Shown here: positions 34,472 through 43,833 of the stretch, one piece after another
Position numbering within the stretch: the stretch's first letter is position 1
Layout of the letters: every line of letters starts with the position of its first letter
NCBI GenBank assembly: GCA_017399185.1
Contig: JAFQEA010000005.1
Coordinates: 180,674-244,673, forward strand
DNA length: 64,000 bases
Reading direction: 5' to 3'
From: Clostridia bacterium
Lineage (GTDB): Bacteria; Bacillota; Clostridia; Christensenellales; Borkfalkiaceae
The notes under the pieces: generated by a model
The model's database searches: none
Told to the model about the DNA's origin: nothing
What the model saw: the letters and a program-made list of their open reading frames with translations, nothing else
Translations under genes and position numbers: made by a program

Positions 34472-35548
34472 TTAGAAAATTGCAAGGAATAGTTTTGTCA
34501 TTAAAAAGCCTATAATCCCGCAGCCGGGGAAGGTGAGTATCCAGGTATAAACCATTTCCTTTGCGACGTTCCAGTTAACCGACTTAACGCGCTTTGCCGC
34601 GCCCGCACCCATAATAGAAATGGTTTTTGCGTGTGTGGTTGAAACGGGCATACCCGTTATTGAACAGATAAGCAGCGCCGCTGACGCCGATAGGTCTGCC
34701 GAAAACCCTTGGTAAGCTTCAAGCTTAACCATATCAAGCCCGACCGATTTTATAATCTTCATACCGCCGATTGACGTACCCAGGCACATAACGGCAGAGC
34801 ATAGCACCATAAGCCACCAGGGCGGTTGCATCATTGTGGTGTGTGCGTTGCCCTGTGAAAGCGCCATACCAAGAATGAAAATACTCATAAATTTTTGACC
34901 GTCCTGCGCGCCGTGCATAAACGCCGTGCCGGCGGCGGCAACAATTTGACCTTTACCAAAAAATCTGTTTGCTTTGCGGTAATCCTTTTTAGCGCACAGC
35001 CTTTGTAAAAGCTTTGTTATAAGATAGCTTAAGCCAAAGCCTAATACAAGCGAAACCACTATGCCGTATAAAACGTTAAGCCATTCGTTACCGTTAACAC
35101 CTTTAAAAGAGCCGTTTATGGCTATTGCCGAGCCCGTTAGCCCTGCAATAAGCGCATGGCTTTCGCTTGTGGGGATACCGAACTTCCACGCAAGTATCGC
35201 CCAGGTAACGATTGCCACCATTGCCGCACAAAGCGCAACGAGCGCGTCTTGTGAATTATCCCCAAAGTTAACCATTTTATAAATCGTTTCGGTTACCTTT
35301 GGTGATACAAGCGTCATAATAAACACGCCCAAAAAGTTAAAAATCGCAGCCATAAGGATTGCAGCCTTTGGGTGCATGGCACGTGTTGCAACGCAGGTTG
35401 CGATGGCGTTTGGCGCGTCAGTCCAGCCGTTGACTAAAATTACGCCAATGGTTAAAATGGACGTAACCCACAGCGCCGGTGAAGACAAAAGCATTTGCCA
35501 AAATCCCGCTATGGTTATCTGGTTTGATAATAAATTAAAAACAGCCAT
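34472..35548 (-). CDS. Inorganic phosphate transporter, PiT family
   Basis: 358 residues, about ten membrane helices. The duplicated PiT signature appears as GWTDAPNAIATCVATRAM near the start and as the late MPVSTTHAKTISIMGAG. PiT proteins bring in metal-phosphate with H+ or Na+. The N-terminal copy has DAPNAIAT as expected. It heads a two-gene operon with the DUF47 protein, behind a promoter and a leader palindrome (35583-35596). Confidence 0.92.
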   Translation of the reverse strand: MAVFNLLSNQITIAGFWQMLLSSPALWVTSILTIGVILVNGWTDAPNAIATCVATRAMHPKAAILMAAIFNFLGVFIMTLVSPKVTETIYKMVNFGDNSQDALVALCAAMVAIVTWAILAWKFGIPTSESHALIAGLTGSAIAINGSFKGVNGNEWLNVLYGIVVSLVLGFGLSYLITKLLQRLCAKKDYRKANRFFGKGQIVAAAGTAFMHGAQDGQKFMSIFILGMALSQGNAHTTMMQPPWWLMVLCSAVMCLGTSIGGMKIIKSVGLDMVKLEAYQGFSADLSASAALLICSITGMPVSTTHAKTISIMGAGAAKRVKSVNWNVAKEMVYTWILTFPGCGIIGFLMTKLFLAIF

Positions 35549-35582
35549 ATAGTGTTTTTATATCCTTAATTTCATTAATTGC

Positions 35583-35596
35583 CCCAATATATTGGG
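35583..35596. promoter_or_regulatory. Leader palindrome of the phosphate operon
   Basis: CCCAATATATTGGG is a perfect 14-base palindrome between the promoter and start codon of the PiT gene; possible operator. Confidence 0.5.
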
Positions 35597-35610
35597 CGCT
35601 ATACAAATTT

Positions 35611-35639
35611 ATTTTAACATAAAAAAAATCAAATTACAA
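35611..35639 (-). promoter_or_regulatory. Promoter of the PiT-DUF47 operon
   Basis: Minus strand: TTGTAA (35639-35634), 17 bases, TAAAAT (35616-35611). Confidence 0.6.
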
Positions 35640-35843
35640 CTATTTGACAAAATAAAACATTTATCACGGCGTGCAAATTTATGTAAAAAACAGCACTTTT
35701 TATGCGTGTACGTATCATATTATATTATTTCAGCAAATTTTCACAATTTGAACATTACAGGACGGGGTATGCGGTAGTAAAATATTATCGTACAAATGAT
35801 AAAACCAAACGCTTTATTAAAGGCACGGTTTTTTAGGGGATAT

Positions 35844-37244
35844 ATGAAAAGGAAACTTGCATTAATACTTGCGCTTGTGCTAGTACTGTGCTGTATGAGC
35901 AGCTGCAATAGAAATAAAGCGGCAAAGCCTGACGGCAGTTTGCCCGATTACGATAAAAAAATAGACGAGCTTTCAATTTCTATCGGCGGCTGGCTTGTCC
36001 CGTCAGACCTTACTGAAGAGCAGTACGTTTATATGAAGGAATCGGGTATTGATACCTTCTATTTTGCCCAGGCAGGCGACCCTGCTTATTATATCGACGT
36101 AAATTCTATTACCGAACAGGACCAAGCCGTTCTTTTAAAAATGGAAGAATACGGCCTTAACGCAATCCTGCACGTCGGGGCAAAGACCAACGACAAGCTT
36201 GTAAACATTGCCAACGCCGCGCCTTATAACGCAGTCACCGGTATTTGCTATGACGAGCCTGATAAAGAGCAGATTAATGAAATTTCAACCTGCTTGGATA
36301 TCGTCAACCAAAACCCGGGCAATAAAACCTTGTTTGTCAATTTATATCCATCGGGCAGTTATAAAAGAAACGGCTTTTATACCTACAAAAGTTATCTGCG
36401 CTATTTTTGCGAAAATATTTTAGCAAACTTAACCGTTGGCGAAAAGTGGCTTTCAGCCGACCGATATCCGCTTACCTTTGATAAAAAAGGTAATAAGATT
36501 TTAGATAGCAAATGGCTTTGCGATATGGAAGCTCTTGCAACGGTCAGAAAGGATTATCCTGACGTTAAGACCAATTTCTTTATCCAGACCATACCTTACG
36601 GTGGCGAAGTTTACCCCGCCGGGACTGAAGGCTCAAGGGACCGCATACCTACCTATGAAGACGTGCGTATGCAGGAATACACAGCCCTTGCGTTCGGCTT
36701 TGACAGGATTTCATGCTTCTGCTACGGCACGCCCTGCGTTTATTCGGAATTTACCGAAGAGCAAGTCGGTATGATTGACCGTGACGGCAACAGGACTTCG
36801 ATTTATTACGCAACTGCAAAGGCTAATAACGAAATTAAATCGTTTGACCACGTTTTAAAGCAGTTTGAGTGGCAGGGCGTATTCACCAACGACGGCGGTA
36901 AAACGACGGACACAAAAAGGCTTACAAACCGTAAGATATTTGCAAAGCTGAAAAACAGAACGCCTATCAACAAAATAGGCGGCCTTGATAAGGTTTATTC
37001 CACACAAGACACCTTGTTCGGACATTTTTTGGACTTTGAAAGCAACGCAGGGTATATGGTTGTTAACTTAAACGATACTTCGCTCAATTTAACCGACCAG
37101 GTGACTATGACCTTTGAACAGGATTACGGCTATAAAAAGGCGCTTTGCTACATTGGTGGCCAAAAGCAAATTCTGGAAATCGTAAACAACGCTTTAACCC
37201 TTGATTTAGGCGTTGGCGAAGGGGTTTTCGTTATCCCGTATTAA
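35844..37244 (+). CDS. Lipoprotein with TIM-barrel glycosidase-like domain
   Basis: About 466 residues. Signal sequence with lipobox MSSC, then a (beta/alpha)8-like pattern: IGGWLVPSDLTEEQYVYMKESGIDTFYF, HVGAKTND, ICYDEPDK, FVNLYPSG, FFIQTIPYGGE, FGFDRISCFCYGTP. The DEP at a strand end is where retaining beta-glycosidases of the GH42-like clan place the acid/base residue, but the family could not be fixed. A beta-sandwich-like end (NAGYMVVNLND...GVFVIPY) resembles the C-terminal domain of such enzymes. The ATG at 35844 follows AGGGGA; a longer frame from 35796 would hide the signal. Confidence 0.65.
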   Translation: MKRKLALILALVLVLCCMSSCNRNKAAKPDGSLPDYDKKIDELSISIGGWLVPSDLTEEQYVYMKESGIDTFYFAQAGDPAYYIDVNSITEQDQAVLLKMEEYGLNAILHVGAKTNDKLVNIANAAPYNAVTGICYDEPDKEQINEISTCLDIVNQNPGNKTLFVNLYPSGSYKRNGFYTYKSYLRYFCENILANLTVGEKWLSADRYPLTFDKKGNKILDSKWLCDMEALATVRKDYPDVKTNFFIQTIPYGGEVYPAGTEGSRDRIPTYEDVRMQEYTALAFGFDRISCFCYGTPCVYSEFTEEQVGMIDRDGNRTSIYYATAKANNEIKSFDHVLKQFEWQGVFTNDGGKTTDTKRLTNRKIFAKLKNRTPINKIGGLDKVYSTQDTLFGHFLDFESNAGYMVVNLNDTSLNLTDQVTMTFEQDYGYKKALCYIGGQKQILEIVNNALTLDLGVGEGVFVIPY

Positions 37245-37260
37245 TATATTATTAATAGGC

Positions 37261-37290
37261 GGCGGCCAAAATTCGGCCGCCTTTTTTGTT
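37261..37290 (+). terminator. Terminator after the glycosidase-like lipoprotein
   Basis: GGCGGCC AAAATTC GGCCGCC stem-loop followed by TTTTTTG. Confidence 0.9.
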
Positions 37291-37359
37291 TTTTATTTAA
37301 AATTTAAGTGTTTTTAGGGGTAAAACGCTTTTTATTTTTAATAAATATTAAATATATAC

Positions 37360-37388
37360 TTGAAATTATCCGCGTTTTATGCTAAAAT
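37360..37388 (+). promoter_or_regulatory. Promoter of the hydrogenase operon
   Basis: TTGAAA (37360-37365), 17 bases, TAAAAT (37383-37388) with TGC ahead of it as extended -10. Confidence 0.75.
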
Positions 37389-37433
37389 GTACAATGGCTA
37401 CGAGTGTAGGCCGAAAATCGTTTGATAATAATA

Positions 37434-37458
37434 GCGTAAAGATAATAACTGTTTACGC
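37434..37458 (+). promoter_or_regulatory. Inverted repeat in the hydrogenase leader
   Basis: GCGTAAA and TTTACGC arms 11 bases apart, just before the ACGGAGG ribosome site of the first hyd gene. It may be an operator or a translation-control hairpin. Confidence 0.5.
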
Positions 37459-37473
37459 ACTACGGAGGATTAT

Positions 37474-37965
37474 ATGAAGAAGAAAATCGTTATCCCTTTT
37501 GAAGGAACAAAGGAACAAGAATTACAGCTTAAGCAAGAATTAGCAGAACTTGTTAAGGTTCCTGGCGGCTTGATGCCTGCACTTCAAAAGGCGCAAGAAA
37601 TTTACGGCTATCTACCAAAAGAAGTTCAGATTATGATAGCAGATGCTTTTGGTGTTCCGTTATCAGAAGTTTACGGTGTCGTAACGTTCTACTCACAATT
37701 TTCTCTTTACCCAAAGGGCAAATATCAGGTAAGCGTATGTTTAGGTACTGCTTGCTACGTTAAAGGCTCTGGCGAAATTTTTGATGAGCTTGTTAACCTT
37801 TTAGGCATTGACAACGGTGAAGTTACACCTGACAGAAAGTTCTCACTTGACGCAACGCGTTGCGTAGGCTGCTGCGGTTTAGCACCCGTTATGTGCGTTA
37901 ACGGCGAAGTTTACGGCAGAATCACCGCTAAAGACGTTAAGGGCATTATCGAAAAATACAACTAA
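37474..37965 (+). CDS. HydC/NuoE-like [2Fe-2S] subunit
   Basis: 163 residues of the 24 kDa thioredoxin-like family. The [2Fe-2S] ligands are in CLGTACYVKG and RCVGCCGLAPV. In electron-bifurcating [FeFe] hydrogenases the equivalent gamma subunit passes electrons between the NAD(H)-binding subunit and the hydrogenase. It is the first gene of a ten-gene operon with short gaps. ACGGAGG precedes the ATG. Confidence 0.92.
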   Translation: MKKKIVIPFEGTKEQELQLKQELAELVKVPGGLMPALQKAQEIYGYLPKEVQIMIADAFGVPLSEVYGVVTFYSQFSLYPKGKYQVSVCLGTACYVKGSGEIFDELVNLLGIDNGEVTPDRKFSLDATRCVGCCGLAPVMCVNGEVYGRITAKDVKGIIEKYN

Positions 37966-38029
37966 ATAACGGCTAATTAAACCATAAACCCAATTACCAA
38001 ACAAAAGCTATTTTGGGAGAGTTTTAAAT

Positions 38030-38377
38030 ATGAAAATCAGTCAAATTGCGCAAATCCTTGAAGGCACTTTCGTTACGGGTGAAGAATTATCCGATAGGGA
38101 AGTCTATTCAGCTTGCGGTTCGGACATGATGAGTGACGTTTTAGCTTACGTTAAAGACCAGGGCGTTTTAATCACGGGGCTGTGTAACCCACAGGTTATC
38201 CGCACGGCGGAAATGATGGATATGCTTTGCATTGTTTTTGTTCGCGGCAAAACCCCAACACCTGAAATGGTTGAGCTTGCTAAACAACGCAATATCGTTC
38301 TGATAACTTCGCCAAGGCGTATGTTTTCAGCGTGCGGCAAGCTTTACAGCGCAGGTCTTCAATCGGGGGCGTTCTGA
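38030..38377 (+). CDS. DRTGG-domain protein
   Basis: 115 residues matching the DRTGG fold (ILEGTFVTGEELSDREVYSACGSDMMSDVLAY...VLITGLCNPQVIRTAEMMD). The domain is often linked to ligand-sensing modules in clostridial hydrogenase operons. It has two bases between its stop and the next gene. A second DRTGG gene lies at 40072. Its ligand is not known. Confidence 0.85.
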   Translation: MKISQIAQILEGTFVTGEELSDREVYSACGSDMMSDVLAYVKDQGVLITGLCNPQVIRTAEMMDMLCIVFVRGKTPTPEMVELAKQRNIVLITSPRRMFSACGKLYSAGLQSGAF

Positions 38378-38379
38378 TT

Positions 38380-38808
38380 ATGGCTGACCACGTTCACCTT
38401 GAATACGTCGTCGAAGGCGACAACTTTGTTTCGGCAGGCTCCGCAACCGAAAGCGTTAAAGCTTGCCTTAAAGGCATGGGCGTTAAGCCCGAAGATGTGC
38501 GTCGGGTCGCAATTTCTATGTATGAAGGCGAAATCAATATGGTTATCCACGCAAACGGCGGTAAGGCAACGGCAGATATCTATATGGATAAGGTCGTTAT
38601 TACGCTTGCTGACACAGGCAAGGGCATAGCCGATATTGAGCTTGCTATGAAGCCAGGCTACTCAACCGCAACTGACGACGTTCGTTCGTTAGGCTTTGGG
38701 GCAGGTATGGGGCTTCCCAATATGAAAAAGTACGCTGACGAGTGCTTGATTGAAAGCACCGTAGGCGTTGGCACAAAGGTTACTTTAGTGACTAAATTTT
38801 CTGCTTAA
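38380..38808 (+). CDS. HATPase (anti-sigma regulatory factor-like kinase)
   Basis: 142 residues of the RsbW/SpoIIAB-like GHKL class: N-box ISMYEGEINMVIHANGG, G1 box LADTGKGIADIE and G2 LGFGAGMGLPNMKKYAD. The start at 38380 follows ATCGGGGG; an earlier in-frame codon lies within the preceding gene. Members act as Ser/Thr kinases or as ATP-dependent switches. Here, inside the hydrogenase operon, it likely belongs to a sensing module. Confidence 0.85.
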   Translation: MADHVHLEYVVEGDNFVSAGSATESVKACLKGMGVKPEDVRRVAISMYEGEINMVIHANGGKATADIYMDKVVITLADTGKGIADIELAMKPGYSTATDDVRSLGFGAGMGLPNMKKYADECLIESTVGVGTKVTLVTKFSA

Positions 38809-38828
38809 TAATTGTCAGGGTTTTTGCT

Positions 38829-40067
38829 ATGAGTGAGTTAAAACGTTTAAATACAGTTACCTTGGACCCTTCAAAATGTAAGGGCTGTGTAACCTGCATG
38901 AAGCGTTGTCCAACCGAAGCAATACGTGTGCGTGACGGTAAGGCAAGCGTTATCTATGATAAGTGTATCGGATGCGGTGAATGCGTCCGGTTATGCCCCC
39001 ACCATGCCAAAATTACAAGCTACGACAAGCTTGACGTTATCAACTCATACCAATATAAAATCGCCCTTCCCGCACCGTCCTTTTACGGTCAGTTTAACAA
39101 TCTTGACGACGTTAACTACGTTTTATCGGGGCTTAAACGCCTTGGCTTTGACGAAGTTTTTGAAGTCGGCCGCGGGGCAGAGCTTAACACCCTTGCAACA
39201 CAGATTATCCTTAATAAGGATATAATCCCAAAACCAATAATAAGCACGGCTTGTCCTGCCGTTTATGAGCTTATTTCGGCACGCTTTGCAAACCTTAAAC
39301 AGCATTTATTACCAGTTCTTCCACCCGTAGATATTTCAGCAAAGCTTGCACGCGAACGCGCTTATAAAAAGGGTTACACGGACGAGCAAATCGGCGTATT
39401 TTTCATTTCGCCGTGTCCTGCAAAGGTTTATGCGTTAAAATCAGGCTTTGGCGTTAAAAAGCCTTACGTTGACGGCGTTTTATCGTCATCAGAAGTCTAT
39501 ATGAAGCTTCTCCCCGTTATGAAGCTTATCGACTATCCCGACAACATGTCAAAAATGGGTGTAACGGGGCTTTCCTGGGCGTCAAGCGGTGGCGAGGCCG
39601 CTGCGTCAATGCGCTCTAAATATCTTGCCGCTGACGGCATTGAAAACGTTATACATATTTTAGAGTCTGTCGAAAACGGAACTTTAAATGATATTGAGTT
39701 TATAGAACTCAATGCATGCACGGGCGGCTGCGTAGGCGGCGTTTTGAACGTTGAAAATCCTTTTGTCGCAAAAGCAAGGCTGCGCCAGCTGCGTATAAAA
39801 TTCCCACAGATAGCAAATTCACTTGCCGACGTTGGCAAGCCTGCGGACTTTTATCTGTGTGAAGAGCCTGTCGAATCCGACGGCTTTGTTACACCAAACC
39901 GTGCTGAAGCCTTTACAAGGCTTATGGAAATACAAACTATGTATCAAACACTTCCGCAAAAGGACTGCGGTCTTTGCGGTGCGCCAAGCTGCCGTGCCTT
40001 TTGTGAAGATTTAGTTGACGGAAGAATCCCTAAAGATTCAGTCTGTCCACAGCTTAATAAGGGTTAA
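38829..40067 (+). CDS. Hydrogenase-like protein with ferredoxin domain (sensory type)
   Basis: 412 residues. Two [4Fe-4S] ferredoxin motifs (CKGCVTCMKRCP and CIGCGECVRLCP) precede an [FeFe]-hydrogenase large-subunit-like domain with altered H-cluster loops: STACPAV, SPCPAK and NACTGGCVGG, so four cysteines remain but the second cysteine of the canonical TSCCP is not there in that form. A C-terminal CGLCGAPSC...C set forms one more Fe-S site. These features fit the putative sensory (group C/D) hydrogenases rather than a main catalytic subunit, which is encoded at 43834. Confidence 0.85.
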   Translation: MSELKRLNTVTLDPSKCKGCVTCMKRCPTEAIRVRDGKASVIYDKCIGCGECVRLCPHHAKITSYDKLDVINSYQYKIALPAPSFYGQFNNLDDVNYVLSGLKRLGFDEVFEVGRGAELNTLATQIILNKDIIPKPIISTACPAVYELISARFANLKQHLLPVLPPVDISAKLARERAYKKGYTDEQIGVFFISPCPAKVYALKSGFGVKKPYVDGVLSSSEVYMKLLPVMKLIDYPDNMSKMGVTGLSWASSGGEAAASMRSKYLAADGIENVIHILESVENGTLNDIEFIELNACTGGCVGGVLNVENPFVAKARLRQLRIKFPQIANSLADVGKPADFYLCEEPVESDGFVTPNRAEAFTRLMEIQTMYQTLPQKDCGLCGAPSCRAFCEDLVDGRIPKDSVCPQLNKG

Positions 40068-40071
40068 AATT

Positions 40072-40404
40072 ATGACGGTACAAGCTTTAGCGGAAATGCT
40101 TTCTGCAAAAATCATTAATAACGCAGATTTTACGCGACAGGTTGCCACGGGCTACGCTGGTGATTTGTTAAGCTTTGTTATGGGCAAAGCGCCTGCAGAT
40201 TCGGCTTGGTTTACCGTTATGACAAATATAAATATTTGTGCGGTTGCACATTTAGCGGACGTAGCCGTAATCGTTTTATGCGAAGACTCCGAGCCAATGC
40301 CCGGCGTTACAGACCGTGCAAAAGAGCAGGGCATTAATATAATTTCAACAAGTCTTGATATCTTTTCCGCAATCAAAAAGGTGCTAAATGAAGGTCAAAT
40401 ATGA
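40072..40404 (+). CDS. Second DRTGG-domain protein
   Basis: 110 residues (MTVQALAEMLSAKIINNADF... GYAGDLLSFVMG ... ISTSLDIFSAIKKV). It is a paralogue of the DRTGG protein at 38030. The start at 40072 follows AAGGG, and it overlaps the PHP gene by 17 bases. Confidence 0.8.
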   Translation: MTVQALAEMLSAKIINNADFTRQVATGYAGDLLSFVMGKAPADSAWFTVMTNINICAVAHLADVAVIVLCEDSEPMPGVTDRAKEQGINIISTSLDIFSAIKKVLNEGQI

Positions 40405-41077
40405 TTTTCACATACACAGCGCCCTATCGCCCTGTGCTGAAGACGATATGACGCCTTGTAATATCGTTGGGCTTGCCAAATATTTGGGACTTGATATGAT
40501 TGCCGTTGCCGACCATAACGCTATCGAAAACGTCAAAACGGCAATGCTCGTGGGGGATTGTTACGGCGTGACGGTCGTCCCGGCTATCGAGCTTCAAACG
40601 GCAGAAGATATACATATTTTATGCCTTTTTAAGGATTATCAAAGTCTTTCAGACTTTTATAACGCAATAGATTTTATTTACGTACCAAACAAAAGCCATA
40701 TCTTTGGCAACCAGAACATTGTTAACGACGATGACGAAGTCGTTGGTACGCTTGATAGACTTTTACTTAACGCGTCAAGGGTTTCGTGTAGCGACGTTAA
40801 AGCGCTCGTTGATAAATTCGGCGGGGCGGCAGTGCCTGCACACATTGACCGTGACGCAAACGGAATGCTTTCAATTTTAGGCGCTGTGACCGATGAATTC
40901 ACCGCGGTTGAGCTTTCTTTGACCGCACCAAAAGCCATGCTTGAAAAATATTCAGCGTCACATAGGCTTATTATCGATTCGGACGCGCACACCCTTGACA
41001 GCATATCCGAAGGGCGCGTGATTGAGCTTGAAAGCCCAACACCAAAAGCGCTTATTGACTATTTGAACGGATTATGA
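40388..41077 (+). CDS. PHP-domain phosphoesterase
   Basis: 229 residues beginning KYDFHIHSALSPCAEDDMTP, the first metal-binding motif (HIHS), then AVADHNAIENVKT, ELQTAEDIHIL, PAHIDRDANG and IDSDAHTLD. PHP proteins are metal-dependent phosphoesterases. It overlaps both neighbours, so it is tightly coupled with the sensory module. Substrate unknown. Confidence 0.87.
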   Translation: MKVKYDFHIHSALSPCAEDDMTPCNIVGLAKYLGLDMIAVADHNAIENVKTAMLVGDCYGVTVVPAIELQTAEDIHILCLFKDYQSLSDFYNAIDFIYVPNKSHIFGNQNIVNDDDEVVGTLDRLLLNASRVSCSDVKALVDKFGGAAVPAHIDRDANGMLSILGAVTDEFTAVELSLTAPKAMLEKYSASHRLIIDSDAHTLDSISEGRVIELESPTPKALIDYLNGL

Positions 41078-41622
41078 GAGAACTTTCACTCAACATTTTA
41101 GACATTGCTGAAAACTCATTAAAGGCAAATGCAACCTTGATTACCATTGACGTTTTAGCAAAGGATAATTTGTTAACAATTAAAATTACCGATAACGGTA
41201 GCGGTATGGACAGCGAGTTTTTATCCCGCGTTGAAGATCCGTTTACCACAACCCGCTCGACCAGAAAGGTCGGTATGGGGATACCGCTTATGAAGATGAT
41301 TTCCGAAATGAGCGGCGGCACTTTCAGTGTCCAATCAGAAAAAGGCAAGGGTACAGTCGTTACGTCAACCTATCTTATAGACCACGTTGACCGCCCGCCG
41401 TTAGGCGATATTGCACAAACGCTTATATCGCTTATAGGCAATCTTAACGATTGTGACTTAATATTCAATTTTGAAGCCTTTGACACACAATTTAGGCTAA
41501 ATACGCAAGAAGTTAAGGAAGAGCTTGACGGTATTCCGCTTGACGAGCCGCAAATACTCATTTTCTTGCGTGATATGATAAACGAAAATATAAAAACTAA
41601 TTTTAGAGGTGTTTCATTATGA
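41074..41622 (+). CDS. HATPase-domain protein (sensor kinase-like)
   Basis: 182 residues. N-terminal GHKL ATPase: LDIAENSLKAN (N box), TDNGSGMDSEFL (G1), KVGMGIPLMKMISEM (G2) and GTVVTSTY; a C-terminal unknown segment of about 75 residues follows. It lacks a histidine phospho-acceptor domain. ATGA overlap with the PHP gene on one side and with the ferredoxin-like gene on the other. Confidence 0.83.
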   Translation: MRELSLNILDIAENSLKANATLITIDVLAKDNLLTIKITDNGSGMDSEFLSRVEDPFTTTRSTRKVGMGIPLMKMISEMSGGTFSVQSEKGKGTVVTSTYLIDHVDRPPLGDIAQTLISLIGNLNDCDLIFNFEAFDTQFRLNTQEVKEELDGIPLDEPQILIFLRDMINENIKTNFRGVSL

Positions 41623-41990
41623 AGAGCATAGCCGATATCAAGGCGATTAGGGAAAGAATGCAGTCTCAAATTATTATGAGAGACAACAGTGACAGCGACG
41701 AAATCAGAGTAGTCGTAGGTATGGCAACTTGCGGTATTTCTGCAGGTGCAAGACCTGTTTACAACGCTTTTATCGACGAAATTGCTAAACGCAATTTAGC
41801 AAACGTAAAAGTTACGCGTACGGGCTGCTTGGGTATGTGTAAGCTTGAGCCAATCGTTGAAATTTACGTTCCAAATAAAGAAAAAGTTACTTATTGTCAC
41901 CTTGACGCAGAAAAGGCAGTTAACATCGTTGTTAACCACCTTGTAAACGGCAACGTATGCACCGAATATCTTGTAAATAACGAAGAATAA
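41619..41990 (+). CDS. Thioredoxin-like [2Fe-2S] ferredoxin
   Basis: 123 residues with the thioredoxin-fold [2Fe-2S] pattern: GMATCGISAGARPV, then TGCLGMCKLEPIVEI. The N-terminal 30 residues are a short helix. It lies directly before the NuoF-like subunit, whose N-terminal domain is similar, and probably feeds electrons into it. Confidence 0.88.
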   Translation: MKSIADIKAIRERMQSQIIMRDNSDSDEIRVVVGMATCGISAGARPVYNAFIDEIAKRNLANVKVTRTGCLGMCKLEPIVEIYVPNKEKVTYCHLDAEKAVNIVVNHLVNGNVCTEYLVNNEE

Positions 41991-42002
41991 TCGAGGTAAA
42001 TT

Positions 42003-43817
42003 ATGTACAGAAGTCACGTTTTAGTTTGTGGCGGCACAGGCTGTCATTCCAACAACAGTTCCAAGATTTTGGATGAATTTAACGCTTTAATTAAAGCTAA
42101 CAACCTTGAAAACGACGTTCAAACAGTTCAGACCGGTTGTTTTGGTCTTTGCACTGTAGGTCCGGTTGTTATCGTTTATCCGGAAGGCGCTTTCTATAGC
42201 CAGATTAAAGTTTCCGACGTTAAAGAAATCGTCGAAGAGCACTTAATCAAAGGCCGTATCGTTGATAGACTTTTACATAAAGACGATCACGAAACTGCAG
42301 ATAATAAGGTTACTGCTTTATCAGAAACCAACTTCTATAAAAAGCAAACGCGTGTTGCACTCCGTAACTGCGGTGTTATCGACCCTGAAAATATCGACGA
42401 ATACATCGCTTACGACGGTTATCAAGCACTTATCAAGGCGCTCACAACGCTCACTCCGCAAGAAGTTATCGACATCGTATTAAAGTCAGGCTTACGCGGT
42501 CGTGGTGGCGCAGGCTTCCCAACAGGCAGAAAGTGGCAGTTCACTAAAGACGCCGTTGGTGACGTTAAGTACGTTGCTTGTAACGCCGACGAAGGCGACC
42601 CGGGTGCTTTCATGGACCGTTCCGTATTGGAAGGCGACCCACACGCCGTTATCGAAGCTATGGCTATTGCTGGCTATGCTATCGGTGCTAAACAAGGTTA
42701 TATTTACGTTCGTGCAGAATATCCTATCGCCGTTAACAGATTGCAAATTGCTATCAAGCAAGCAAGGGAATACGGCTTATTAGGCAAGAACATTTTAGAT
42801 ACAGGCTTTGACTTCGACCTTGAAGTTCGTCTTGGTGCAGGTGCTTTCGTTTGCGGCGAAGAAACAGCACTTATGACTTCTATTGAAGGTAAGCGCGGTG
42901 AACCACGTCCACGTCCACCGTTCCCTGCAAACAAGGGCTTATTTGGCAAGCCAACCGTTCTTAACAACGTTGAAACTTATGCAAACATTGCTCAAATCAT
43001 CTTAAAGGGCCCAGAATGGTTCGCATCAATGGGTACTGAAAAGAGCAAGGGTACTAAAGTTTTCGCGCTCGGCGGTAAGATTGTTAACACAGGTCTTGTT
43101 GAAATCCCAATGGGTACGCCGCTCCGCACGATTATCGAAGACATCGGCGGCGGTATTCCAAACGGCAAAAAGTTCAAGGCTGCACAAACGGGTGGTCCGT
43201 CAGGCGGTTGTATCCCTGCTTCACTTTTAGACGTTCCAATCGATTACGACAACTTAACGGCAATCGGCTCAATGATGGGTTCAGGCGGTTTAATCGTTAT
43301 GGACGAAGACAACTGTATGGTTGATATCGCTAAATTCTTCCTTGAATTTACCGTTGACGAATCCTGCGGTAAGTGTACGCCTTGCCGTATCGGTAACAAG
43401 CGCTTATTAGAGCTTTTAACAAAGGTTACCGAAGGTACTGCAACTATGGAAGACCTTGAAAAAATGGAAGAGCTTTGCCACTACATTAAAGCAAATTCAC
43501 TTTGCGGTTTAGGTCAGACAGCACCAAACCCTGTACTTTCAACACTTCGTTACTTTAAAGACGAATATATAGCACACGTTCAGGAAAAGAGATGTCCTGC
43601 AGGCGTTTGTAAGAAGCTTGTAAGCTTTACAATCGACAAAGAAAAATGTATCGGCTGCGGTATGTGCGCAAGACAATGTCCTGCAAGCGCAATCGTTAAA
43701 ACAGATTACGTTGCACCAGGTCACAAGTTACCATCTTACGAAATCGATCAATCAAAGTGCGTAAAATGCGGTGCTTGCGTTAGTACGTGTAAATTTAAAG
43801 CAATTTCTAAAGGTTAA
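42003..43817 (+). CDS. HydB/NuoF-like NAD(H)-binding subunit
   Basis: 604 residues in three parts: an N-terminal thioredoxin-like [2Fe-2S] domain (CGGTGCHS...GCFGLCTVGP), a central NuoF core with GLRGRGGAGFPTGRKW for FMN and NADH, CNADEGDPGAFMD, and the ESCGKCTPCRIG [4Fe-4S] site, then a C-terminal ferredoxin with CIGCGMCARQCP and CVKCGACVSTC. This matches HydB of electron-bifurcating hydrogenases, which couples NAD(H) to ferredoxin and H2. GAGGTAAAT precedes the start. Confidence 0.93.
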   Translation: MYRSHVLVCGGTGCHSNNSSKILDEFNALIKANNLENDVQTVQTGCFGLCTVGPVVIVYPEGAFYSQIKVSDVKEIVEEHLIKGRIVDRLLHKDDHETADNKVTALSETNFYKKQTRVALRNCGVIDPENIDEYIAYDGYQALIKALTTLTPQEVIDIVLKSGLRGRGGAGFPTGRKWQFTKDAVGDVKYVACNADEGDPGAFMDRSVLEGDPHAVIEAMAIAGYAIGAKQGYIYVRAEYPIAVNRLQIAIKQAREYGLLGKNILDTGFDFDLEVRLGAGAFVCGEETALMTSIEGKRGEPRPRPPFPANKGLFGKPTVLNNVETYANIAQIILKGPEWFASMGTEKSKGTKVFALGGKIVNTGLVEIPMGTPLRTIIEDIGGGIPNGKKFKAAQTGGPSGGCIPASLLDVPIDYDNLTAIGSMMGSGGLIVMDEDNCMVDIAKFFLEFTVDESCGKCTPCRIGNKRLLELLTKVTEGTATMEDLEKMEELCHYIKANSLCGLGQTAPNPVLSTLRYFKDEYIAHVQEKRCPAGVCKKLVSFTIDKEKCIGCGMCARQCPASAIVKTDYVAPGHKLPSYEIDQSKCVKCGACVSTCKFKAISKG

Positions 43818-43833
43818 TAAGGCGGTGTAGATT

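Noticed and set aside
37360..37473. Rex operator ahead of the hydrogenase operon
   Set aside because: No TTGTGA-N6-TCACAA-like sequence was found; a different inverted repeat is present instead.
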